Notes under the pieces: model-generated
The model's database searches: none
What the model was told of the DNA's origin: nothing
What the model saw: only the letters and a program-made list of their open reading frames with translations
Shown: positions 1 through 7,690 of the stretch, piece after piece
Layout of the letters: each line of letters opens with the position of its first letter
Numbering within the stretch: the stretch's first letter is position 1
Assembly: GCA_035063885.1 (NCBI GenBank)
Contig: JAPSFM010000089.1
Span: forward strand, 1 to 21,363
Reading direction: 5' to 3'
DNA length: 21,363 bases
DNA from: CAADGY01 sp900696665
GTDB taxonomy: Bacteria; Acidobacteriota; Terriglobia; Bryobacterales; Bryobacteraceae
Program-made: the position numbers and the translations under genes

Positions 1-71
1 CAGCATTGCCCGTCTCCGCTTCACCGGCACGAGCAGATTAACACGCGCTCCCGAGAGGCCATGGCAAAAGG

Positions 72-114
72 CGACATTTCTACTTTGCCAGGAACACGAC
101 ATTTCTACTTTGCC
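72..114. repeat. Pair of 18-bp direct repeats, possible insertion-sequence end
   Basis: The 18-mer CGACATTTCTACTTTGCC occurs at 72-89 and again, perfectly, at 97-114 (period 25 bp). Tandem short repeats near the tip are typical of IS21-family ends, where the transposase binds several copies. No transposase gene is visible: the 71 bases to the left are too short to show one and contain no recognisable protein tail. The IS assignment is inference; the repeat itself is directly visible. Confidence 0.5.
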
Positions 115-135
115 TTGACAGCCCGAAAATCCTGA

Positions 136-164
136 TTGACTTCCACCCGCTGCCGTGATACTGT
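136..164 (+). promoter_or_regulatory. Candidate sigma70 promoter of the TonB-dependent receptor
   Basis: TTGACT at 136-141 is followed after 17 bp by TACTGT at 159-164. A shorter-spaced alternative -10 is GATACT at 157-162. The -35 is good and the -10 is mediocre. It would give a leader of about 60 nt ending in the ribosome binding site at 218-224. Confidence 0.35.
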
Positions 165-217
165 CTCGTCCCATAACTCTTTGTTCCTGGTGTTTGGAAA
201 CTAAACTGTTAGTCTTT

Positions 218-224
218 GGGGAGG
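218..224 (+). promoter_or_regulatory. Ribosome binding site fixing the receptor start
   Basis: GGGGAGG lies 6 nt before ATG 231. An in-frame TTG at 216 would put this Shine-Dalgarno inside the gene, so ATG 231 is the better start. Confidence 0.7.
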
Positions 225-230
225 AAAAAA

Positions 231-3200
231 ATGAATCGGGCCAGCCTTATAACTCCGCTCGCTGCTTTTCTGCTGGCGGTAGGGGTTGCCGACACCGCGT
301 CCGCGCAGGTATTGTACGGCTCCGCGGTAGGAACCGTCGAAGATCAAACCGGCGCACTCGTATCGGGCGCCACGGTTACCATGACGAACACGTCTACAGG
401 CCTTGTCAGGGAGGATAAGACCGGAGCGAATGGACGCTACAGCTTTACCAATCTTCTGGCTGGTCCATACGACGTCAAGGTAGTCGCCAACGGGTTTCGT
501 ACCTACACACGGACCAATGTCGAAATCACCATCAACACGGTTACGCGCGTTGACGTCAAACTCGAACTCGGACAGATAACCGAACAGATTACAGTGGAGG
601 CAAGCGCCGCCGCGTTGCAGACCGACAAGTCGGATGTGCGGTCGGAAATCACCAGCCAGGCGGCGAGCAATCTTCCGCTGAACGCCTACCGCAATTTTCA
701 GAACCTGATCAACCTGGTTCCGGGGGCCACACCCGCCAACTTTCAGAACAGTGTGGGATCCACACCGGCGCGGGCACTGACCACCAACGTCAACGGCACG
801 GCGCGCAACAACAATAACGCCCGGGTAGATGGCGCGACCAACGTCTATATCTGGCTACCGCACCACATGGTCTATGTGCCCCCCGTAGAGTCCATCAGCA
901 CGGTGAACATTACGACGGGCTCCTTTGATGCCGAGCAGGGTATGGCGGGCGGAGCGGCGATAACGGTAGCCACCAAGTCGGGCACCAATGAATTTCACGG
1001 CTCGGCTTTTGAGTACCACGATAACCAGCGGCTAAGGACGCGCAACTTCTTCCTGCCGGCGAACAGCGGCAAAGCGAAGTCGATCTTCAACATTTTCGGC
1101 GGCACGCTGGGCGGGCCGATCGTGAAGGACAAGCTGTTCTTTTTCGGCAGCTTTGAGGGAACGCTGGAACGCGCCGGTATCAGCAGGACCTCCGACTCGG
1201 TTCCAACCGCCACGATTCGGAACGGAATCTTCACGGGACTGCCGGTTACTCTTTACGACCCGATGACGGGCAATCCGGACGGCACCGGACGGCAACCCTT
1301 CGCCGGCAACGTCATCCCGGCGAACCGCATTCATCCGATCAGCAGAAAAATTCAGGAATTGGCGCCGTTGCCTAACCTGCCCGGGACATCGCAAGGCACG
1401 CTCAACAACTACTACAGTTCCGGCACGGAGAAACTCAACCGCTACAACTACGATCTGAAAGTGAACTGGAACCCGACCAGTACGCTGATGATCTGGGGCA
1501 AGTACAGCCGTATGGATGCTGCGGTCGATTCGAAATTCGCCTTCGGCGACCTTGGCGGGCCTGGATTGAGCCGCGCCGGGGCGCCGGAAGTATCCGACGT
1601 CGGCGTCAATATCCCGACCTTCGGCTACACCAAGACCTTTTCTCCGACCTTCCTTCTGGATGGCACGATCTCCATCACGCGAATGGACAATCATGGGGTC
1701 TATCCGGGGTATGGAAAGAACACGGGCAGCGAAGTCTGGGGCATTCCGAACACCAACGATCCTGTGGTGAGCGGCTCGGGGGGAGTTGACCGCCTGAAAG
1801 ACGCCTGCCCGAGCCTGGCGAATGGCGGCTGCTACAGCGGGATGCCCTCGATTGGAACCGGCTTCACAACGTGGGGAGGTACCGCCGGCTGGCAGCCGTA
1901 CTTCTATAACGAGCGGTCGCTCACCTATACGACGAACGCGACGAAGATAAGCGGAGCGCACGAAATCCGGTTCGGATTCGACATGGTTCGATACCAGATG
2001 GATCAGTGGCAGCCCGAAGTGAGCGGCGGCCCGCGCGGAAGCATCAGCTTCAGCGGCGATGTGACCGGAGCGCGCGGATATACGGCCAACTACCTGAACC
2101 AGTACGCTACATATCTTCTGGGACTGACTACATCCATGCAGAAGGCCGTGCAGTTATTCCAGTACACCAACAGGGAGTGGCAATTCGGCGGGTTCGTTCG
2201 CGATCGCTGGCAAGTGTCGCGCAAGCTCACGTTGAATATGGGCATCCGCTACGAGTACTATCCGCTGATCTACCGGAAAGATCGTGGTATTGAGCGGTGG
2301 GATCCCGCCACCAACCTCGTGTACATGGGCGGCGTGGGAGACATCCCGCGGAATGTCGGCATAACGAGCAGCAAGAAGCTGTTTGCTCCGCGCCTGGGAT
2401 TCGCTTACCGGCTGACGGAAAACACAGTGTTGCGGAGCGGATATGGAATCACTTACGACCCCCTGCCTTTTTCCCGGCCGCTGCGAGGGATGTATCCGGC
2501 GACGATTGGCTCCACGTTTGTGACCACTACCCCATACACCTGGATCGACACGCTCGACAAAGGCATTCCCGCGATATCACTTCCCGACACCAGCACGGGC
2601 ATAATTGAGCTGCCGCCGACGATTGACATGGGTCCCCGCAGCGCATGGGGCGGCGAAATTCACCGCGGCTATATCCAGTCCTGGAATTTCACTCTGGAGC
2701 GAAAGCTGCCAGCCGAGATCTCGACCAGCATCGGATATGTGGGGACGCAGACCGTACACCAGATGATGGACCGCGATATCAACGCTGCGCCGCCCGGCGG
2801 TGGTCCCGCGGGGCGCCCGTTGGCTGCAACTCAGAACCGGCGGATTGCCGCGCTGATGTGGGACGGCTCGGCGAGCGGCAATTATCACAGCCTGCAGGTG
2901 GCACTGAACCGGCAGTTCAGTCAAGGTCTGCTCCTGAAAGGCGCGTATACGTGGTCGAAGGCCATCAATTGGACAGATGACGACGGGTGGACCGGCGCGC
3001 CCATGTGGAATTGGGGACCGGTAATGTATCGCAACCGCGCCAAAGCGGGCTATAACCGCACCCACATGTTCACAATGGGCTCGGTATATGAGTTGCCGTT
3101 CGGTCCTGGAAAAAAGTATGCCACCAGCGGACCGGTTTCCTGGCTGGTGCGAGGATGGCAGACGAACGGCACGTTTGCCGCATATACCGGGACTCCGTTT

Positions 3201-3650
3201 ACAGTCGGTGCGTCTGGTACCGAACTGAACGCCCCCGGCAACAGCCAGACCGCGGACCAGGTTAAACCGGGGAAGGTGCGGACTATCGGCGAAATCGGCG
3301 CAAACAAGTCCTGGTTCGATCCGCTGGCCTTCCGGCAACCTACCGGTGTGCGCTTTGGAAGCAGCGGGCGAAACTCGATGTTCGGCCCGGGTATGTGGAA
3401 TCTCGACCTGAGCCTTTTCCGCAATTTCAACGTGACGGAAAGCGTGAAGATCGAATTCAAGGCGGAGGGCTTTAACATCACGAATACACCAAAGTTCTCC
3501 AACCCGGGCGCCAACGTCGCGTCGATGGTGTTGAACGCCGACGGCACGGTACGGGCATTGAACAACTACTCCTCAATCACCAGCACACTGCCGAACATGG
3601 GCGCCCCGTCGGAGCGCCAGTTGCGATTCGGCTTGCGGCTCAGTTTCTGA
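231..3650 (+). CDS. Oar-like TonB-dependent outer membrane receptor
   Basis: A 1139-residue outer membrane receptor of the large Oar/CarboxypepD_reg type expanded in Acidobacteriota, expected to import oligosaccharides or other large substrates using TonB energy. Residues 1-26 form a signal peptide ending in TASAQ. Residues about 28-125 are a carboxypeptidase-regulatory-like beta sandwich (GTVEDQTGALVSGATVTMTN, then NGRYSFTNLLAGPYDV). A plug-like region follows to about 260 (NLINLVPGATP, VESISTVNITTGSFDAEQG, TKSGTNEFHGSAFEYH), and the rest is beta barrel. The C-terminus is RFGLRLSF, with the terminal aromatic needed for BAM assembly. ATG 231 was chosen over TTG 216 because GGGGAGG precedes it. 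The gene is intact and alone, followed by a hairpin. The substrate is unknown; the next gene, a Tat-exported oxidoreductase, hints at sugars. Confidence 0.93.
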   Translation: MNRASLITPLAAFLLAVGVADTASAQVLYGSAVGTVEDQTGALVSGATVTMTNTSTGLVREDKTGANGRYSFTNLLAGPYDVKVVANGFRTYTRTNVEITINTVTRVDVKLELGQITEQITVEASAAALQTDKSDVRSEITSQAASNLPLNAYRNFQNLINLVPGATPANFQNSVGSTPARALTTNVNGTARNNNNARVDGATNVYIWLPHHMVYVPPVESISTVNITTGSFDAEQGMAGGAAITVATKSGTNEFHGSAFEYHDNQRLRTRNFFLPANSGKAKSIFNIFGGTLGGPIVKDKLFFFGSFEGTLERAGISRTSDSVPTATIRNGIFTGLPVTLYDPMTGNPDGTGRQPFAGNVIPANRIHPISRKIQELAPLPNLPGTSQGTLNNYYSSGTEKLNRYNYDLKVNWNPTSTLMIWGKYSRMDAAVDSKFAFGDLGGPGLSRAGAPEVSDVGVNIPTFGYTKTFSPTFLLDGTISITRMDNHGVYPGYGKNTGSEVWGIPNTNDPVVSGSGGVDRLKDACPSLANGGCYSGMPSIGTGFTTWGGTAGWQPYFYNERSLTYTTNATKISGAHEIRFGFDMVRYQMDQWQPEVSGGPRGSISFSGDVTGARGYTANYLNQYATYLLGLTTSMQKAVQLFQYTNREWQFGGFVRDRWQVSRKLTLNMGIRYEYYPLIYRKDRGIERWDPATNLVYMGGVGDIPRNVGITSSKKLFAPRLGFAYRLTENTVLRSGYGITYDPLPFSRPLRGMYPATIGSTFVTTTPYTWIDTLDKGIPAISLPDTSTGIIELPPTIDMGPRSAWGGEIHRGYIQSWNFTLERKLPAEISTSIGYVGTQTVHQMMDRDINAAPPGGGPAGRPLAATQNRRIAALMWDGSASGNYHSLQVALNRQFSQGLLLKGAYTWSKAINWTDDDGWTGAPMWNWGPVMYRNRAKAGYNRTHMFTMGSVYELPFGPGKKYATSGPVSWLVRGWQTNGTFAAYTGTPFTVGASGTELNAPGNSQTADQVKPGKVRTIGEIGANKSWFDPLAFRQPTGVRFGSSGRNSMFGPGMWNLDLSLFRNFNVTESVKIEFKAEGFNITNTPKFSNPGANVASMVLNADGTVRALNNYSSITSTLPNMGAPSERQLRFGLRLSF

Positions 3651-3672
3651 ACCGCGATAACGGCGAAGTCCG

Positions 3673-3703
3673 CGGGGATCTCATCTGCCGCATGAGATCC
3701 CCG
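3673..3703 (+). terminator. 12-bp stem hairpin after the receptor gene
   Basis: GGGGATCTCAT (3674-3684) pairs perfectly with ATGAGATCCCC (3692-3702). An extra C-G pair at 3673/3703 closes the stem, and the loop is 7 nt. It lies 22 nt after the receptor stop. There is no U-tract: the right arm runs straight into TATAAT. It is therefore either a terminator without a U-tract or a stem that protects the mRNA 3' end. Confidence 0.55.
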
Positions 3704-3709
3704 TATAAT
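3704..3709 (+). promoter_or_regulatory. Consensus -10 box before the Gfo/Idh/MocA gene
   Basis: TATAAT abuts the hairpin's right arm. No good -35 lies 16-18 bp upstream; the position is occupied by the hairpin. A transcript starting near 3716 would have a 55-nt leader ending with GGAGA (3761-3765) before ATG 3771. Confidence 0.4.
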
Positions 3710-3770
3710 GGTGGCGAGCGACATTCATCCGTAAAGATCCTGTTTCGTTTCCCTTGTTTTGGAGAAATTA

Positions 3771-4910
3771 ATGAGCGCTAGCCCTTCCAGAAGAGATTTC
3801 GTTGTGAACTCCGGCGCCGCAGCGGCGTCCCTCGGCTTTATGATCGTGAAACCGGAATCCGTCTCCGGCTCGCAAGCCAACTCGGCACTGACCGTGGGCT
3901 TGATCGGAGCGGGCCGCCGGGGTACCGCGATCAGTGGGATCTTCGCAAAAAACGAGTTTGCCAGAATCGCGGCCATCTGCGACATCTACGACGACCAACT
4001 GGAAGCCGCGTCGAAGAAATTCGCCGGTGCGAAGACCTTTAAGGACCTGAACGATCTGCTGGCAAGCAACGTGGATGCGGTGTACATCGCTACCCCGCCC
4101 TACTTGCATCCGCCGCATTTTGAGGCGGCCGTCAAGGCTCGCAAACATATCTTTGTTGAGAAACCGGCCGGCGTCGATGCCGCCGGCTGCCGGCGCGTCA
4201 TCGAAGCTGCCAAAAAGGCGGACAAGTCCAAGCGGATTTCCTTCGATTACCAGCAGCGCTACGGAAAGGAGTACAACCAGGCCTATGACCTGGTTAAGTC
4301 CGGCGAACTGGGAAAGATCGCGATGGTACGAGGCTCCTGGCTGAGCGGCGGCCTGCCGGTTCGAACCGGGCATCCCAGCGATCAGGAGAAGATGCGGAAC
4401 TGGCTTTTCTACCGCGAGTATTCAGGCGATATCATCGTCGAGCAGGATTGCCATAACCTCGACGTGGTGAACTGGTTCATGGGAAAACATCCCGTGAAGG
4501 CGCATGGCTACGGCGGGCGTAAAGTGCGTACCGATATCGGCAATATTTCGGACCACCTCGCGGCCAACTTCCTGTTTGCCGACGGTGTTGTGTTCAGCTA
4601 CAGCGCCAACCAGATTGCGCAAGGCGGATACCGCGATGTCGGGGAAGTGTTCTTTTGCGAGAAGGGTGTGGTGACCACTTCGCGAACGGGCATCGCGATT
4701 TATCGCGAAGGATCCCGGACACCGGAAGTCTTCCCGACGAAGTACGACATCACACAAGACGCGGTCAACCAGTTTGTAGAAGGGGCCCGGACTGGAAAGA
4801 TCGAGAACGCTGCATTTTGGGCCGCCGAAAGCACACTCACCGCAATCATGGCCCGCGAAGCGATTTACGCCGGCAAAGAGATGACCTGGGACCAGATATC
4901 GAGAGCGTAA
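3771..4910 (+). CDS. Tat-exported Gfo/Idh/MocA-family oxidoreductase
   Basis: A 379-residue NAD(P)-dependent oxidoreductase of the glucose-fructose oxidoreductase/inositol dehydrogenase family. These enzymes oxidise, reduce or epimerise sugars and sugar derivatives. Residues 4-30 are a Tat signal (SPSRRDFV, then an Ala-rich stretch), so the enzyme probably folds with cofactor and is exported. The Rossmann fold follows: VGLIGAGRRG at 42-51, acidic CDIYD at 70-74, ATPPYLH at 107-113 and the family EKP motif at 130-132. The C-terminal domain carries EQDCHNLDVVNW, with the usual active-site histidine. ATG 3771 has GGAGA 5 nt upstream; the in-frame TTG at 3759 overlaps that site and is less likely. 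Substrate cannot be predicted. Confidence 0.92.
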   Translation: MSASPSRRDFVVNSGAAAASLGFMIVKPESVSGSQANSALTVGLIGAGRRGTAISGIFAKNEFARIAAICDIYDDQLEAASKKFAGAKTFKDLNDLLASNVDAVYIATPPYLHPPHFEAAVKARKHIFVEKPAGVDAAGCRRVIEAAKKADKSKRISFDYQQRYGKEYNQAYDLVKSGELGKIAMVRGSWLSGGLPVRTGHPSDQEKMRNWLFYREYSGDIIVEQDCHNLDVVNWFMGKHPVKAHGYGGRKVRTDIGNISDHLAANFLFADGVVFSYSANQIAQGGYRDVGEVFFCEKGVVTTSRTGIAIYREGSRTPEVFPTKYDITQDAVNQFVEGARTGKIENAAFWAAESTLTAIMAREAIYAGKEMTWDQISRA

Positions 4911-4967
4911 GCGTGAACGCCGCAGCAACGGCTCACATGCGACAGGAGTCGCCGCTGCGGGTGTTCC

Positions 4968-5024
4968 TCAGTAATCGAGGCGCAGGCCAAACAACATCGA
5001 GCGCCCGGAGTCTGTGTGCTCTGG
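4968..5024 (-). pseudogene. Possible 3' remnant of a second TonB-dependent receptor
   Basis: On the minus strand a frame ends SGRSMLFGLRLDY then TGA (4968-4970). It closely resembles the last residues of the intact receptor in this window (SERQLRFGLRLSF), including the FGLRL core and terminal aromatic. Upstream of about 5024 the frame shows no convincing receptor sequence, so at most a short barrel end survives. The short match could be chance. The surrounding 4911-5307 gap holds nothing else recognised except the candidate -10 at 5291. Confidence 0.3.
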
Positions 5025-5290
5025 GCGGCAAGGTGGGCGGTTGCCCAAAAACAGCAGACCACAGCAACGAGCGATGCGCGTTGCCCTATTGCATGTTGAG
5101 TCTCCCCTCTTGAATGTGCCATCGCCGGTGTAGCCGGTGGATTCATTGTGAAGCCGGCAAAGATGCTGTGGCGTAGATTTCTTGGCATTTTTCAGTACTC
5201 GCCCGTGATGGAAGCCTACACCCCTTTTGCAAACCTCCGCCAGGGACGGCAAACTAGAAGTAGCCGGCTTTTTCAACGCCGCGAGCGTCT

Positions 5291-5296
5291 TATCAG
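5291..5296 (+). promoter_or_regulatory. Candidate -10 box next to the GTG 5308 start
   Basis: TATCAG lies 11 nt before GTG 5308 and 5 nt before an in-frame TTG at 5302. No clear Shine-Dalgarno lies between. The short distance suggests a leaderless or near-leaderless transcript, as seen at several other genes in this window. No good -35 was seen. Confidence 0.3.
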
Positions 5297-5307
5297 TTGA
5301 TTTGATC

Positions 5308-7656
5308 GTGAGACTCCTCGTCCTTCTTCTCGCCGCTGGTATCGCGGCACAGGCCGCCGCTCCCGATTGTGTCGGCAGCGTGTCTGTCGCAAACTTCGAA
5401 ATATCGGTCCGCCAGGATGCGGATGGGCCGGCGTTGCCACTTCGGAAGATCAATCTGCTCGCCTCCGGATATGAGGTGATTTACCAGCCGCTTCGTCCCG
5501 AAAAACTGGATGACGACGCCGAGGTTGCGCTTGTTGCCGTTTCCTCCGGTTCGAATTCCGAGTTGACGGTTCTCGAGCCGAAGGATGGCCGAAAGCAAGC
5601 TACCTGGAGCCTGCCCGCCCGCACATCGGTTCTGGCCGTGGTCTTCGGTCCCAAGGGGCTGGACTACAAGAAGATCAAATCACTGGTCAAGAAGGACCAG
5701 CAGATGATTTCGCAACTCGCCGATTACGCTGAGAAAACCGCCCAGACCGAGATACTCATCGAGGCGCTGCTGACTGGCCGCGGCTCGCAGAATTTCGATG
5801 CCGCATTGCGGGGGATCTCGGCGCAGTCGGGCGCAAGTCTGACCAGACTCGACAAGAAGCAACCTGCGGATCAGCAGCTTGCCCTGTTGATGAAAACTCT
5901 GAATCCCGCGCTTTCAAGTTACGATCCACTGGCGCCGGAACCGCGGCGCATGCAGCAGTCGGTCGGAGTTGCGGCGGCGGTTGCGGGGCTTTTCTTCGGG
6001 AACACGGTTGGACTGGCCGCCGGTGGTGTGGCCATGCTGGACAACTTCCGGACGCTGTTGTTTCCAAACACCGAATTTCGCTCCGCCTTTGCGCAATCTG
6101 CATCCGCCAACGGTCTGGCGCTATGCGCCAAGCGCGAAGCATCGAAAGCCCGAACCCGCTGGGCTTACTTGTGGGCCGTGAGAGTACCGGATTCCCGAGC
6201 CCCGGCAATCAAGTTGGCGGACGATATACACTTGCCTGTTGGCGTGAAAGCAGCCGTTCCGGCGGAAGTATCGGACTGGCGTTTCATGGCCCGCATGCGA
6301 GAGTGGAGTCTTCAAAAAGGCAACCAGCAAATCCCCGTTTCGGTGCAGCCGGACCCGGAGAAGAAGATGCTCCAGGTCGACCTGACCGGACTCCAGGCGG
6401 ATGCCGGCGTTTACAAGCTCAGCGGTAAGTGGGACTGGCAAACCGTGGAAGCCGTGGGAACGTTGCACCTGCACCAGATTCCCGACCTGCGGAAGGCGGT
6501 CCTCGCGCCTGCTTCCGAGGACCGGTTGGTGGAAGGTTTGGGCCCGGCCGGCGTAGTTCTCAGCGGTCCCGATTTCCGCTTCGTTGAAAAGGTCGCGTTC
6601 CGGCCGGTGGAAAATCGCGAAGCGCCGCCGGTGGAAGTGCCGTTCGATCTGGCGGGAGGACAGCTCAAAACCTCCATCAATACCGCGACTCTGAAGCGCG
6701 GGCTTTACCTGCTTGCTATCACGCAGGCGGGAGGCACCACACAAGAGATCCCGTTCCAGGTGCTGCCGCCGCATCCGGTCATCGAAGGGTTGCCACTACG
6801 CGCGAATCTCGGGGAGCACGCCCAGCCGCTCCGCCTGCGAGGCAGCGGTCTTGACAGGATCGAGAAGATAGTATCCCAATCCGCCGATATCGACTTCAAG
6901 TCTCCAGGGCAGTTGCTGGTTACGCTCCATGAAAACGTTAAAAAAGGCGATCGCATCGATCTGATGGCCAGCGTGAAGAACGTTCACGCGCCTATCGTGT
7001 TCGCAGGCGCGATACGGGTGGCTGGTCCCCGGCCGCGGATCGGGGCAACCCGTGCGTCGCTGCCGGAAGGTATTGGGATTGCTTTGCTTCCGTCGGAGTT
7101 GCCCGCGGGCCTATTTACCTCATTTTCGGTTCAGGTTCAGCACGCCGATGAACAGCCGTCCTTTCGTCTGGGATGCCGCGAATCCACCCGCAGTCTCACC
7201 GCGATAGACCTCAAGCCGGGAGAGCAGACGTCATCGGCGCGCCTGAGGGCTGCCGGGTTAGGCAATCTTTTCCTCTCGTTCGATCCCGGCAGTGTGGGCC
7301 AGCCGGGATGTACCGTTGTCGCCACCGTGGAGACGGCCTCCGCGGGTGTGTCTGACCCGCATGAGTTGGGCCGTGTAGTCCGTCTTCCGGTAATCGACAG
7401 TTTCGAATTGACGGACGAGAAATTGCGTGAGGGCGTCTTCGCCGGATGGATCAAGGGACAGGATCTCGAGACCATCGAGAAAACCGGATGGGACCCGCAT
7501 AACGGAGTCCTGGTGGAGCAACTGCCTTCCGCCGTGCAGGGCCAGAAGCAGGTTCTGAAGATCGCCATGCCATGGCCGGCGCCCGCGCCAAAATCACCCC
7601 TATACGTCTGGCTGCGGGGAGAAACGGAAGGAAGACTTACGACGGCAAAGTACTAA
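5308..7656 (+). CDS. Large secreted protein of unknown function
   Basis: A 782-residue protein that I cannot assign to a family. It begins with a clear Sec signal (VRLLVLLLAAGIAAQAAA) and should be exported. Residues about 20-125 look beta-rich. Residues 125-210 are charged and helical (KKIKSLVKKDQQM, QLADYAEKTAQTE). Residues 218-243 form a Gly/Ala-rich hydrophobic stretch (VAAAVAGLFFGNTVGLAAGG), either a membrane-inserting helix or a glycine-zipper hairpin. From about 290 to the end the sequence reads as successive beta-sandwich units with IPT/TIG-like phrasing (GLYLLAITQAGG, PHPVIEGLPLRANLG, LRLRGSGLDRIEKI); that reading is inference. The frame opens at 5227, but GTG 5308 puts the signal peptide at the N-terminus; TTG 5302 is a close alternative. 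It is 31 nt from the MFS gene. No catalytic motif is visible. Confidence 0.82.
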   Translation: MRLLVLLLAAGIAAQAAAPDCVGSVSVANFEISVRQDADGPALPLRKINLLASGYEVIYQPLRPEKLDDDAEVALVAVSSGSNSELTVLEPKDGRKQATWSLPARTSVLAVVFGPKGLDYKKIKSLVKKDQQMISQLADYAEKTAQTEILIEALLTGRGSQNFDAALRGISAQSGASLTRLDKKQPADQQLALLMKTLNPALSSYDPLAPEPRRMQQSVGVAAAVAGLFFGNTVGLAAGGVAMLDNFRTLLFPNTEFRSAFAQSASANGLALCAKREASKARTRWAYLWAVRVPDSRAPAIKLADDIHLPVGVKAAVPAEVSDWRFMARMREWSLQKGNQQIPVSVQPDPEKKMLQVDLTGLQADAGVYKLSGKWDWQTVEAVGTLHLHQIPDLRKAVLAPASEDRLVEGLGPAGVVLSGPDFRFVEKVAFRPVENREAPPVEVPFDLAGGQLKTSINTATLKRGLYLLAITQAGGTTQEIPFQVLPPHPVIEGLPLRANLGEHAQPLRLRGSGLDRIEKIVSQSADIDFKSPGQLLVTLHENVKKGDRIDLMASVKNVHAPIVFAGAIRVAGPRPRIGATRASLPEGIGIALLPSELPAGLFTSFSVQVQHADEQPSFRLGCRESTRSLTAIDLKPGEQTSSARLRAAGLGNLFLSFDPGSVGQPGCTVVATVETASAGVSDPHELGRVVRLPVIDSFELTDEKLREGVFAGWIKGQDLETIEKTGWDPHNGVLVEQLPSAVQGQKQVLKIAMPWPAPAPKSPLYVWLRGETEGRLTTAKY

Positions 7657-7672
7657 CTGCTGGCGGCTGTGA

Positions 7673-7690
7673 CATAATGCGCATGTTATG
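7673..7690 (+). promoter_or_regulatory. -10 box and inverted repeat at the MFS start codon
   Basis: CATAAT (7673-7678) ends 9 nt before ATG 7688, with no Shine-Dalgarno between. CATAA (7673-7677) is mirrored by TTATG (7686-7690) around a palindromic TGCGCA, so the -10 and start codon sit in one imperfect palindrome that could be an operator. No convincing -35 was found. Confidence 0.4.

Noticed and set aside
1032..1961. Long minus-strand frame of 309 codons inside the receptor gene.
   Set aside because: It lies antisense to clearly conserved receptor sequence, is rich in Arg/Pro/His as expected from a GC-rich shadow, and has no recognisable domain.
4655..5113. Plus-strand frame of 152 codons overlapping the oxidoreductase 3' end.
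   Set aside because: Most of it is out of frame with the conserved oxidoreductase and its tail has no recognisable features.
5227..5307. Upstream extension of the secreted unknown protein from TTG 5227.
   Set aside because: It would bury the signal peptide 27 residues in and lacks a ribosome binding site; GTG 5308 or TTG 5302 fits better.
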